A stretch of DNA of 64,000 nucleotides. It comes from Augochlora pura. Taxonomy: Eukaryota; Arthropoda; Insecta; Hymenoptera; Halictidae. The notes beneath the pieces are model-generated. The model saw only the letters and a program-made list of their open reading frames with translations. It searched no databases and was not told the origin of the DNA. This document shows positions 13,194 through 25,455 of the stretch, piece after piece. Position numbers and translations under genes: made by a program. Within the stretch, counting starts at the first letter, position 1. Every line of letters starts with the position of its first letter. The stretch spans positions 4,278,001 to 4,342,000 of the forward strand of contig NC_135773.1 in assembly GCF_028453695.1 (NCBI RefSeq). The letters run 5' to 3'.

Positions 13194-14213
13194 ATATATA
13201 ATAGTTATTATTATTATTATAACTGTTGCACATTCTTCACCCGGATCACAATTTTTCCAAACTCTACGAATCAGTTCTTACAATCCATTTCATCTGCAAA
13301 CAACATAACGACTTCCTCTTCAGATCTCTTATCCGTCGTTCGAATAAATCCTTTTACTCATCACAGCGATAGACTAATCATTCACACGGTACGATAACAT
13401 CCGCAAAAGGGTTCCGAATAAATGGTCGAACGCGTCGGATGGTAATCGTAGTCGCCGACGTCGTCGACTAATTATCCACGGGGCGATTATCGTTCGACGG
13501 GGATCGCAAACACGGCCAGCAAAATGAAAAACTCCGACGTAAAATCGACCGCGCGGTCGTTTAATCCGTGCCGCGTGCCCAATAATTATCGCGATTAATC
13601 GTTCCCGGAAATATTCCTCCTACCCCTCCCCTCCCCCCTGTAAAGCGGACACCGTAAACGAGATTTTCGTTCGCCGCGGCTATTCCTGAATTAACTGATT
13701 TCGCTGCGGCCGGCGATCGAACGGACCGGAGGGGCGAGGAGAGGAGCGGTTAATCGATGACGGATGCTGGTAGCGCGCGCGTGCCCCCTCCCCCCTCCCT
13801 CGCGCGGGGATCGTCGGTTTCCACGGCACGGAGAGGATTATCGGGTGCGTGATAGGTAGCGCGGGGGTGCACGAATGGGACGGAGAAGAAGGGGGGAGTG
13901 GGGAGAGGGGGAGGGTCACGTCGCGGGTCTCTCGATCGCAAACAATGTGACGGCAATTAATTGAAAATACCGCGAGATTATAATGAGCCTGGCGCGCGGA
14001 CCCTATCCGCGCTCTCGCGCCTCTAAAGATTTCACAGTCGAACGCCGAGCACGCGCGCGCGCGCAATTCATTACGCGCTCGTTGCGAGTATTTATGCAAA
14101 TTTCAGGACGTCTCTAATCGAGTACGGAGGCAATCGGTTAACGATAAAGCCGCGCCCGCGGTTCGACCGCGTGAAATGTGTTCGACGTCGGTCGAAACGC
14201 GGGGGAACGGTTA
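13194..14213. other. CpG-rich island, no gene
   Basis: CpG-rich DNA from about 13400, with C-rich tracts at 13620-13640 and 13785-13800, a G-rich tract near 13890-13915 and a CG alternation near 14050. TAATTA and ATTAAT words are frequent. Frames on the minus strand are proline/arginine-rich and unrecognised. Confidence 0.5.
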
Positions 14214-14232
14214 GGGGGGGGGGGGGGGGGGG
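14214..14232 (+). repeat. Poly-G run
   Basis: An uninterrupted run of about 19 G. Confidence 0.9.
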
Positions 14233-16377
14233 CGATGGACGACGGTCGTTCTTTGAGCCTCGCGACGAGTCTCGATAATCGTTTCCTTTCGCTGCACAAT
14301 CGAGAAAGCGGTCCGTCCGACGCTCATAAATAATTTTCAATCGGATTCCGAGGGGAGGGGGGGAGCGGTGGTTAGCGAGGCGCCGCGTTTAAAATTATCC
14401 GGCCGCCCCGGCTCTATGGGAGATCGCGCTATCCGCTCGGTTTTCTCGACAAGTCTGCGTCCCGGGCGATGAAATATTGTCACGTCCGGCATACTTTTCC
14501 CGCGATTTCGCCGGGCCAATAAGCAAACAGCATCTCCTTCGGCTGCCAAGAAGTAATTTATCCAATTAGTTTCGCTTTTTTCGCGGCAATTTAGAAAATC
14601 GGAATTTCAAGGCGATGACCTTGAAGGGCATGACACTTAACACGTTAGTTTATCGTAATTGATGTATTTATATTGTTTATATTTTATAAAGGTCCGATTT
14701 GACATTCTACATATAATGTTATATAGAATAATAATAGTTATAGAACCTTAAGCTAAAATGCAAGGAGTGTATTTAAATAAATATAAAATAATAATAATAT
14801 AATATATAATATTTTTCTATATATAATAATAATAATAATAATATTGTATACAATATTTTTCCATTTAAAATAATAGTAATATTATACGTAATATTTTTCT
14901 ATATATAATAAAACAGATTTCTCCAGAGATTATTTAATAGCACCACACAATCAATTACACATAATTCATAATAACGAACACAATTATAAAACTTCTACAC
15001 TTTACAATGCAGCTAATCTAATAAATTATACTACGCATTCAAATTATATCAACTGAACACAAAATTTACAGTAACACAATTCAATTAAAATTACAGTAAT
15101 CGGAGTAATAAAAATCAATCGAGCGAATCGCTATTACTCCCCTGAAACGGTACATTAAATTAACCGTTGAACGCGGAACGCGAAGATATGCAAACGAATT
15201 TGCCGTAAGTTTCTTTCCAGCCGGAAGCTAATATATTTAACTTCTCGCCGAGAAAAATATTCGTTTCTTCACGCGCGTGCTTACAGGAACCGCAGAAATT
15301 GACTTGGAACAAATTCAGCCCTCAACTTTGAAATGAAGTCATATAAGTTACCGTGCTCTGGGGCAACTTTAAACAAACAAAGTTTACCGCCCCCCTGTAT
15401 TAGGAAGTTGTAATGAGCAGCTACGTGAATACCTATGAATGGATTATTACGGAAACGTTACCGCGCGCTAATACAAATAAATGCGGTGTCGCGAGTTTCC
15501 GTGTTGCTATTTTTCAATTTCGTTCGCGCGATACAACGTGTTTAGATGTGAAATTGAATTTGGAATGATTTAATGATAATTATATTGCGCTTTGCGCAGT
15601 GGAATACAATAGGTATTATTCCCTGGATATTCTGGGGCAATGTTTATGAATCCGTATAGTTGTTAATTTTCAAGCTGGTTTCCAAACTGAGAAGTTCTAA
15701 ATTTAAAAAAGAAAATATAGGCAATAATATTTTTAAACTGTAATAGTATTTGCAACTAGGACACCCTGGGATCAAGAAAACCAAATTTTATAATCGCTGA
15801 TTTATTATCTCGGTTATAGAATGAATAAAAAAATATTTTTGGTGTCGCATTAGTGATAAAAATGTTATAGTTTTAAACTATAGAAGCTCCTAGTCTGACT
15901 AACATTTTATTTCGCAGGCCTGTTTTTTTATTAACTTTTGATATTCTTAAATTTTTCAAGCATCCTACTTTATATTATTACCACTAAAAATAATACAAAT
16001 ATCCAGTGAAATAAATATAGCGATATTACGATAAAACAAACAGCTATACTGCCACCTATAAACAAATGCGATTTATATAGTTCGACACGTGCCCGCGCGG
16101 ACTAAATCGTGAAAGGATTAACTCCCAGCAAAATGAATTTTCATCGGGTTAATCGACGGCCGATCTCCGTGTGCGAGCAAATTTCAAGGCGATTCCTTTT
16201 CACACCGAAAATGGAGTAATTTTTAAACTAAATAGAAAGGAGCCTCAATGGGATTTCCCAGATCCCCGATATTTCGTACGCTCTCGACACCGCGTTTGTC
16301 ACACTTCAATAAACGGCGTCGTGTTATTTCCTTTCGGCGAGATTAAAATTGCCGGCCCCCCATTGTTAGGCTGCGCC
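14233..16377. other. Non-coding: island tail, AT repeats 14640-14920, AT-rich valley
   Basis: CpG-rich to about 14620. Positions 14770-14925 hold AATAAT and TATATAATA low complexity with the word AATATTTTTCTATATATAATA recurring about 100 bases apart. Positions 14926-16080 are AT-rich with a weak CpG patch at 15120-15300. Nothing coding is seen. Confidence 0.45.
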
Positions 16378-16551
16378 AAGGAAGAATAGAGAACTGTGAT
16401 CCAATTTTTATGGTCCGCGTGTGTATCAGGAGCTGAAATTTATCGAAGACTTGCAGCACAGAATGGGAGGTGTACGCCGGCACAAAGCGGTGTCTATAAA
16501 TGGATCGACAGGCTGATGAATGAACGGCATAAGTGAAAGACCGGAGATTTT
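16378..16551 (+). pseudogene. Mariner-type transposase, N-terminal HTH fragment
   Basis: Reading from 16378, one frame gives a stretch with TVIQFLW, then SGAEIYRRLAAQNG, then GVYKWIDRLMN. This order matches the first helix-turn-helix of mariner transposases (the DNA-binding half that recognises the terminal repeats), typically GxSGAEIHRRL followed by VYEWIxKF. The frame is continuous for about 58 codons but has stops at 16387-16389 and 16534-16536. The second HTH, the DD34D catalytic domain and any terminal inverted repeat are missing, so this is a dead, 5'-end-only remnant. Its sequence type differs from the 56-kb mariner, although that element keeps only a C-terminal half for comparison. 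Recognition is by motif; I could not align it. I am fairly sure of the family and unsure of the subfamily. Confidence 0.75.
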
Positions 16552-17078
16552 CTATCGATGAGCTACCGGAAAGAAACGGTGTGTTCTTGGCTCGGCTTCT
16601 ATTCGATGTTGTTCGGCTCGTGTATCGTGCTGAAAACACTGAAAGCCAACGAAATTGTAATAACTAAACTGTATAACTGCATTTTAAATGCATTTAGTAG
16701 AAAATTGGTGGAATACTGCTGCATCGTTGCTATTATTAATTAACATTATTAAAAGAAAAAGTCAAGCATTCATTTCTATACCTCAGAGGTGACTTTTAAT
16801 ATTTTTATTTCATATAACGATTCCGCGGTTTAAATAATGTAAACTGTGACGTTGCAATTGCAAAACCATCGAGAATTAAATATGTCATATGTATATAAAT
16901 TTATAACAATCAATCACAAGAAGTTTATATAATTTTTGTAGCATCAAAAATCATAAAAGAAAAGATGAGAAAGTTGTAGTTGCAATTTCGAAAGAAAGAG
17001 GACTATTATAAATGAAAATTTAGTGTTAACAAAACACTCTACATATATCAAGTGATGCAAAACGAGCGCGGAAATCCT
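16552..17078. other. AT-rich stretch, no feature recognised
   Basis: No coding signal, repeat or terminus found apart from scattered AT words. Confidence 0.4.
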
Positions 17079-17307
17079 TTAACCTCTTCAAGGATACTGC
17101 CACTGTACATTTAGTTTTCCCAAAATTATAATTATTCTAAATATAAAGAAAATGAGGATCAGTTGAAAATTCACTACAGAGTAATAATTCACTTTCAGTA
17201 ATACCTAAAAAATCTCATCGAATAAAATGAAATGGATGATAAATAAAAAAGAAACAATTAAATAGATTGCTCCTTGTATTAAAAGCATTCATCTCTGAAG
17301 AGGTTAA
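17079..17307. mobile_element. TTAA-bounded MITE, family F (229 bp)
   Basis: Starts TTAACCTCTTCA and ends TGAAGAGGTTAA, a perfect 12-bp inverted terminus including TTAA. The interior is AT-rich and non-coding. TTAA at both ends fits the target preference of the piggyBac superfamily; membership is inferred from structure only. Confidence 0.75.
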
Positions 17308-19982
17308 GAAAATTTCGTTCGAAGAAGCGGCGTGTATAATTTGTTTGAAAAGCTCGGAAAATATCAAAGCCGCGTATCGATAGCATCGCTTGCCACCCGT
17401 ATCGTCCACAAAAGTAATCGAAAATCCTGAAAATATATATATATATTATCGTTTTCTCCCTTCTTGGCCGCGTTTTCCTTTTGACCGGAAGGACTGACAG
17501 GCCGGCAGCGACTGCGTGTATATCGCTAAGCGAATACGGTATTTGAATCTGTACAAACGTGACAGACAGGTGAAGCCGGCATCAGATATCATTTCGTTGC
17601 TCAAACGAAGTGCTTCGCCGATCCAATAAAAATAACTTGGTCGCGCACGGGAAAGCTTTTAGCCCGAAGAGCTTTTTGCTTCCGCGCTACGTGGATATAG
17701 ATTTCTTTGTAGGACGGTCAGCCGGCTGCGATCCGTCTCCGAAGCCTCTGCATAAAGCCGTTCCCGTTGATACACGTCGAATCCACGGCCCGGCGCCGCG
17801 TGCACGCCTTTGTACGTTGCCCAAGCAATTTCTCCACCTTTTTTACCATTCATCGATATCTCATTAACGCCCGCGGTATACGCGGCGCTGATCGCGCGAC
17901 GCGCGCAGATATTTTCGGGCTAATGAATATTTGTCGCGGGAATTTAATACGCGCCTTTAAACACCGATTAACCCGTAATAGCAACGTTGAGGTATTGTTA
18001 TTTAATTTATTGTTATTTGGCACGCGTTGCTACTAGCGCGACCGTATTCTTTTCACAAACTTGTTTCGCTTTGATTGCCATTTTTCACGAATTAAACGGT
18101 GGAAACGAGGTTTTGACATTATGACGAGCTGTTGTGAATTAGTTTCCGTCTGTTATTTTTATTATACAGATTATATTTTTCTTTCTTATTTAATATCAAA
18201 CGTCGTAAATGATATATTATCGATTTAATCGTTTATACGAAAAGGATAAGAAAATATTCGAAAATATTCGAACGTGATTTGGTAAAATAAAGCTAATTAG
18301 CATACAAGGTAGGCTTGAATTAAAGAAAGAAAATTTCTAACAATTCTAATTATTAAGGACGAGCAAGTGCCAATCAACGTATCGTGAAAAGAATCGTAGT
18401 GCAAGGGGTTAACAGCGCGAACAAGATATTGAAACTCGTAGCGTTCGTTGCCTAGACGACGCATTAAATCTGCAAAAATGCTACGCCGATGGAAATGGTT
18501 ATAGCGGCCGGAGCGAACACTAATTTCTGTGCCGTAGGCGCGCCCGTGCAATTTGGCGAACGGTTGTTCGGCCGGCGCGGCAAAAATAGCCGCGTCTATC
18601 GGAAAAATCGCCGAGGCCGGGAATCGTGGCAGCGGTTCTGTAGAAATTTCGATCGCGGTGTTTTCCGCCACTCGGCTACCCGGCTAAATTTATTTACCAA
18701 TTAATTCCGTGCGCCGTTCGCTCGACGTTTTTTCTCGCGGCGATCGCCGGTCCCCACTTTCGTCGAGGACGACGCGACCACCGCGGCTCGAAGGGAAGGG
18801 TTCTCTCGATGCCCGCGAAAAAAAACCCTGTCACGCTATCCCCTAACCCCCGTCCCCTGGTAACATCCACCGATTCGGTTTTTCCGCGTCTTTCCAGGTT
18901 TCCGTGGTACCGGAGAACCAACCGGCCGGCTGTACCGAATTTTTTCCCGCCGTTCCCCCTTTTTTCTCTCTCTATCTCTCTCTCTTTCGATTTCCCCCAC
19001 TCCTCTCGATGGGCTTCGTTTGCTAATGGTTCCTTCGGCCAGTGACAACCACGTTCGACGAATGAAATGGATAATTTCCGGGCGGCGGAACGCGGATTTC
19101 GAAGAGCACTGTAAACGCGGTTCTTTTGAAGAATTTACGGGACGATTGATCGCCCGGGCCCTCCCCTCCCCTCCCCCTTCCCCCTCTCCCGCGGGAACGA
19201 AGGGCGCTTGAATTTATTTCAACCGAGTTTATCCTCCTTAGATTTTAATCACGGGATGAATTTTACTCGGCTTTCAAGCCGGAACTTCTGTTCGACGGTG
19301 GAACACGAGAACCGCCTAGTGTAATCCAACCTTCTTCTTTGATTAGCCCCCATTCAAAGTGGTGGCGCTCGAAAAATTTTCATCAAAGTGAAATTGTTCG
19401 GTCCACGATCGGCCGAATGAATTGTGCGGACCGGGCGCCGTTTGGAAAATGAAATTTCATGCCGCGTCTTTCGTTCGGCGAAGTTCCGTCGCGATTAATT
19501 TGACGATTGTTTTAGCTAGTTGTTTCTGCTTTGTCGGCGCGAGATGTTTAATTATTAGACGTGTGTATTGTTACGAAATTTCACGGATTGTTCGATGGAA
19601 ACACCGCGGCGCAGCTTTTGGAAAATGGCGCACGAAGCGACACATGCGGTGAATACTGCTTTCGTACTTCGAGAGGGTACCTTTATTGGTCGCAATTTTA
19701 TTTGCACGCGCGTAAATCGTGAACTAGAATACGTATAAAATGTTTACAGTTTATGCTCTTTGTGAAGGTTTATAGTTGCATCTGTATTAATAGAATTTGT
19801 GAAAATATTTTTCTAGGAAATTAAATTCATCCTCTGTTTCCTAAAATTTTATCTTTTCTCGATAAATGAGAATTTATTCGAGTTGTAAATAATGTTGTTT
19901 AGCAGCTTAGCTATTGTTATAACTTTTTACTAGATTTTGTTGGAGACAAATTTATGATACTGTATTGATCAGTCGATTTATA
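17308..19982. other. Non-coding: two CpG-rich islands with AT spacer
   Basis: CpG-rich at about 17450-18060 and 18480-19640, AT-rich between them. The second island holds C/T-rich tracts at 18955-19010 and 19155-19190. At 18396-18405 the word GCAAGGGGTTAA resembles the right end of a TTAA element, but no partner end was found. No gene is recognised. Confidence 0.5.
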
Positions 19983-20183
19983 TTAGGTCTACCGGAAAGA
20001 TATGTTGAGGTTATGTTATTTTAAGTTTATATTCTTGATACATTTTTCAAAAATGATATTTTTTAATTGTGACCACGCTGACAAGAGGGCACAAGTAAAA
20101 ACGAAACTATACAGTAAAATAAACGTTATTAAATGCCTATAAAATTTATTATTTTCTTTCAGATCAAGAACAAACAGACCTAA
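19983..20183. mobile_element. Possible mariner-derived MITE (201 bp)
   Basis: Begins TTAGGTCTACCGGAAAG directly after a TA, and ends AGACCTAA directly before a TA. The shared inverted terminus TTAGGTCT and the TA flanks fit a Tc1/mariner MITE. Only 8 terminal bases match, so chance is not excluded. The interior is non-coding. Confidence 0.4.
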
Positions 20184-23100
20184 TATTTTACATATTTCTT
20201 TCTTAAACGTAAGGCTCGAATATTCTTGAAAGTATTTTACAATTATAAATCGAAATCTGTGTTATAAATACTGAAATATTATTGCTAGCAAAAATTGTTA
20301 AAAAATATTATTTCATATAAGCCGTAGAATTGAAAAAAACTATTTAAAAACATTCTAAAATTAAAACTCGTATGCTAATATTTTTCTTAGAAATTACCAT
20401 TTGATAGTAAAATAAATTATTACAATGAACGTAACGAATAATGCGACAATTCCTTTCTTAACTATAGATATGTAAGCGCGTGTGCTCGCGTGTTGTAGGT
20501 TATGATTGAAGAATCATTTCGGATCTAGCGTTCCGCGAATTATTTTAAGGAACTAGCACAGTCGCAATCAGCGATTGTGCGGACTCAATTATTCAAAATC
20601 GACGTCGCGTTTCTGCTCTCTGAATTCTATTACAAATCTCGGTATTGCCGCGCGGAGAACGTAATTTCCCTCGGTTCGGTATAATTCTGGGGGATCGACC
20701 TGGTTCGTGTGACAAGCGCGGAGGTATCATACTTAACGACGGTGTCAAGTTCAATATGTATTCGCGAAACTAATTCGAAACTGATACAAAAGAACAGTTC
20801 GTGGAATTCGATTGCTATTCGTGACAGGTGAAAGAGATCCACCTTTTCATTCGTGATAATCCTAGATAAATAAAACCTGATTTCTTCGTTGCAAATTTGA
20901 CTTGGTGGAACAACTTTTTCCTGAATAGATTGGTTAAAAAAGATTTTCATTCGGTTAGTATTTTTAAATAATTAATAATAATTGTAGCATCGTAAATTTG
21001 TAATTATAATGTGTATAAATTTATCTTGAAGTTTTTTTAAAGGCTGTACTTATTAAATAATTTTTCATCTTTTACTTGTAATCAATACTTTATAATCAGA
21101 ATTAATGTATTTCCAACTGGATTGCGAATTATACGAAATTTTGATTAAAAATGATCTCATTAAAAACAAACCTGTGGAAATATGGCAGGAGAATATTTTG
21201 ATATCATACAAAACTTATTAAAATTATTAAATGAGCAAAGATATTTTTATCCGACTCAAATTTCTTACAATTAACATATGCAAAGCAAATGTAAAAACTG
21301 TATTAAAATACAAACAGTCTCAATTTTGATATATGTGTGACATTAATTTTTGTCAACTGTTTGAAACTGCACAGCTGTTTGTTAATGCATAAATATTAGA
21401 GGCAAAGCACATATTACATAAATAATAGGGTCAGGACAATAAAATAGAATTTTACCGAAATTCTTGAAAAATCAAAGAATTAAAATACGCTTCGATCAAT
21501 TTTAAATCCCAAAAACCAAACTATTCCCACGAAATCTAATTAATTTAATAATTAATAACATAAAAGCATTTCTCATTGATGCTACTGTTATCCCAAAGAT
21601 ATCCGCGATCGTACAGATTCGCGAAACGCCCGGGGACAAAGTTCGCCCGCACAGCGATCGTCGCCGGTACGATACTTAATCGCGTTACAGAAGAAATTGA
21701 TCGTCCACGTGTTATGGCGGTCGCGTGCTCCGTAATCGTAACGAACGCAGCTCTCTCTCTCTCGCGCCGGCAATATCTTGAACTTTGTCGGGATCAAGTA
21801 ATTCCGGAGATAATAATTCTCCGGCGCAGTGGCCCGTGAAGGGGGAAGCCGCGATGCATTTATCTCAAAATTGGATTGATTATAAGTTGCTCCGTGGGCG
21901 AGGGCTTCGGTTCAGCAGGACTCCAATACCGGCGAAACTGGTTATTTCGAGGCTCATAGAACACGAGGGGGAGAGGACGGTGGGGAGGGGGAGGGGCACC
22001 AGAGAATATGTTACGAGGCCAGCTTTATCGTCGACGTATACCACTGCATCGGTCGCGCCGATGTTATTTCCCTGTCGTCGAACCACCGGCCAGTGACGCG
22101 TCCATTGTCTCGTTCCCTGCCACTGGTTTCGCCCTTAACACTTTTAAGGGCCGTCGGATTTTTTGCGAAACGAACTTCTTGCTTGCTGACTGTTCACACG
22201 TTCGTTCGCTGATTAATCTGTTAAACGGGAATTTTCTTTCGCTCATTGGAGAATTCTTTTCACAATTAAATTGCCTCGTTTAAATTAATAAAAAATCCTT
22301 CTTCGCTAGTCTTGACAAAATTACGTCACGTTTCAAAAATTCATAAATTATACTATGCCAAAGTTTGAATAATTAATTAGAAAAATTGAAATGAGTATTG
22401 TTATAATAATTATTATTATAATATATATAATAGAAATATGATAATAATAGTTATTATTATAATGACTTGTTGAGCAGTAATATTCTATGGTATTTTTTAA
22501 ATTTTCGTTATAAGTCCTGACAACAAAATTGAGAAAATATCATTTTGTAATACTACTATTCTAAATCTATTATAACTGTTAAAATCTATTACAGCAAAGA
22601 TTTTTGTATATTCATTTTTTAGAAAAATAGTCTCTAGTAGTCTAAACAGTTTCGAGCAGTTAATACGAAATTATTTTATTTAAAAAAGAGATGATATACC
22701 TTTACAATGCAAGAGGTATACCTGTGACATAATTCCACCATCTGTATTTTCGAAACACCCGGCTGAAAACGTCGACGCTATAGCGTCCGACGAGAGTGTA
22801 GAATCTTTCTCTTTGAACGCAAACCTCGAAGCGCGTATCAATCGTTTCTTCATTCACCGGCGAGCGCGTAATCCCGAACAGAAAATGGGAATTGACAAGT
22901 TTAGAGGTGCAATCTGTCTCTGCGATACATCAGGATATCTCTAAACCACGTTACCCCGTTCATCTCTCATCCGTCAGGAAGCGCTCGGAGGAAAAAAAAA
23001 AGGAAGAGGACAAGTCCCCCGATCGATATTCCTACATCGCTGATAATCTCACCTGACGTTGCCGAACGATGCATCATATGGACAGCCTCCCCGTAAGCAA

Positions 23101-23516
23101 CTCTCGCCAGTTTAATTGTTGACCCGACACCGGTATCTAATGTACCCGATTAGTTTGGCCCTGGATCGCTGCTCTCCGGTGACGATGTGCGAATCGACTC
23201 AAGGAACGAGCGCGGAGGTCGGCACCGTGTCAATTATACCTCGGATAAATGGCACGTTGATGCGCGTAATTGACCTTCCAGCGATCTACTCGACGAATCT
23301 ATTCACGCGAGTGTGCTCTGAACCATTGAACTGTTATGTAAGCTTCTGTTTCAGGTATACTGAGTTAAGAAAGAATAGTTTCAAATGGTAGGAACTTTGT
23401 TACTTTTGGAAATATATTTTTTATGTGTGTGTAAGAGTTTTTGAGGGAAAAGGACTTATTTGTGGGAATTAAGTGGAAATTAGTTTAATAATTTATTTAT
23501 TGGTGCATTGAACATT
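20184..23516. other. Non-coding: AT-rich valley, CpG island 21570-22250, AT valley, island 22740-23330
   Basis: Positions 22395-22465 contain ATAATTATTATTATAA-type inverted low complexity. A short A-run sits at about 22990-23000. No splice-like or protein-family signal was found. Confidence 0.45.
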
Positions 23517-23873
23517 GGGCAACTGACTAAGTGACCACTAGTCAACTGACCAACTGACCACTGATCGTTGGTCAACTGATCACTGACCATTGATCAACTG
23601 ATCACTGACCACTGGTCAATGACCACTGACCAATGGTCAACTGATCACTGGTCAAGTGGTCACCTTGACTACCTGATCACTGACCAATGGTTAACTGACC
23701 ACTGATCAACTGAACAACTGACCAACTGACCAACTAACCAACTGACCAACTGACCAACTGGCCAACTGACCACTCGTCAACTGACCAAGTGACCGAATGA
23801 CCACTCGTCAACTCACCAAGTGACCAAATGACTACTCTTCAACTGACCACTGACCACTGACCACTGACTACTG
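23517..23873. repeat. CAACTGACCA minisatellite with mixed orientation
   Basis: About 36 short units of 6-10 bases: CAACTGACCA, CACTGACCA, GGTCAACTGAT. TGACCA and its complement TGGTCA both occur, so parts of the array are locally self-complementary. There are short homogeneous runs (for example CTGACCAACTGACCAACT near 23718-23760) and a run of CACTGAC units at 23845-23870. Confidence 0.9.
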
Positions 23874-25239
23874 GAACGCTGCAAAATTTCAATTAGGCAC
23901 AAATGAGTTTTCATCGATCAATTATGGAATGGTATAATAGTCGCTGAAAATTCTCCAACAGCAGTTTTAGCCATATATATTCTATACTAACATTTTTAGT
24001 CAACCATACTCTTTTTCTGAAATAAATTAAAATAAACAGTTATCATTATCAAACAGTTACTGCATGTCTTTACAGGAACGTTTGCGTTAACAAATAGTGA
24101 CAAACAAATATATTTCTACAGTAGGTCGTTAACGACTGGTTTGACATAAATTGTTACAACATCGAACCACATTCCAGAGGTTTGTTTAACTTTTCCTACC
24201 AAAACGATTCTCTGATACCTATATCATACGAAAATAGAATACCCGACATACTTCTTCGCCGGGCGTTTAATAAGCGGCGAAACCGCGAAATATTCAAGTT
24301 TCGCGGAAGAAGGGGGGGGGGGGGACGCAGCAGTGGACCCCGAACAAATACTGGCGACGTGATGAAATACTTTCCAGAACATCGCGTCGACGCGATAGAG
24401 GAGAGGCGTGTACCCTCCGCGGTGAACATTCGCGTAATTTTCGAACGACCCAGTTCTCAGCGGCGAGCAATTTTCAATATGATATAATCAGCTTCCGTGT
24501 AACGAGAGTCGGCGAGGCGCGCGAGGGCGCGCGAGGGCGCGCGCGGCGCGGCCGACGTGATCCACATTTTTGTAATTACAAAATTACCGGCCGACTCAAT
24601 CGCCAGAACGTATCCCACCAGATCGTTTAATTCCGATAAAAAAACGCAATCACCGATTAAAATTCCATTTCGCGGCCGCTGGTACGGCGCGCAGTCGTCG
24701 CTCGTTTATTAACGGCTGCGGCGCGGGCGCGGGCGCGAAACGGTTCCAAGCCGAAATTTAGTCTCCATCCTCTAAAATACCGACGAGATGCTCCCTCCGC
24801 GGGGATTATTTTATAAATCGAATTGTATTTGTATTATCGGCGCGCTGTCGACGATTTTTATGGCCGTCGGGATATTTTATTGGTTGAAACAATTACAAGA
24901 TATTTTATCTTTTATGTGCAATCCGTTCGGCGTGTATGCGGTGCATAAAATTGCATTCAACAGTTGTTGATTTGGATTTATGATTATGTGTAAAAATAAT
25001 GCAGAAGTCTGTCTCGTGGAATAATCAAGGGGTTATAAGTGAAATCAGAGTTTGTGCGATGCCATTGAACATTTTTTAAAGTTTTATTTGATCTGACTAT
25101 TCAATTCAACAATTCGACTATAAACGTAAATTTTTTATGTTTTTCATTTAATTTTTATAGAGGAGCTAGATGCAATTAAGTGGTTCTGTTTGCAATAAAA
25201 TACTATTTTATATGGAAGCTGTACAGTAGAAGATTATTT
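23874..25239. other. Non-coding: AT valley then CpG island 24240-24780
   Basis: The island includes a G run at 24312-24324 and a short tandem of GAGGGCGCGC at about 24517-24545. A 60-codon ATG frame at 24788-24970 is hydrophobic but has no recognisable family and no supporting context, so I do not call it. Confidence 0.45.
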
Positions 25240-25455
25240 TTCTTTTAATTATTTCTACTGTTTTTATATGCGTCATAAGCGTTTACTTTATTTCGTGACA
25301 GCGTCATCCCTAATTCCGGGGGTCACGTGCGTGATCGCTAATGTCTATAACAATCCTTAGGATGCGTTGCCTCTTATAAATATTTTATTATGTCTACTAT
25401 TTTTATATACATTACTAGCATTTATTCCATCACGTGACAGCGTCATCCACGATCG
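25240..25455. repeat. Two-copy duplication, about 139 bp offset
   Basis: A TTTCTACTGTTTTTATAT...GTGACAGCGTCATCC segment near 25247-25309 recurs near 25391-25448. GTGACAGCGTCATCC is identical in both copies and the rest has diverged. CACGTG words occur at about 25324 and 25431. Confidence 0.65.

Noticed and set aside
23517..23873. Array first considered as a CRISPR-like repeat
   Set aside because: Units are 6-10 bases with no constant repeat plus unique spacers, and the DNA is animal.
24788..24970. 60-codon ATG frame with a hydrophobic stretch
   Set aside because: It could be read as a small membrane peptide, but there is no recognisable family, splice context or conservation evidence, and AT-rich DNA yields such frames by chance.
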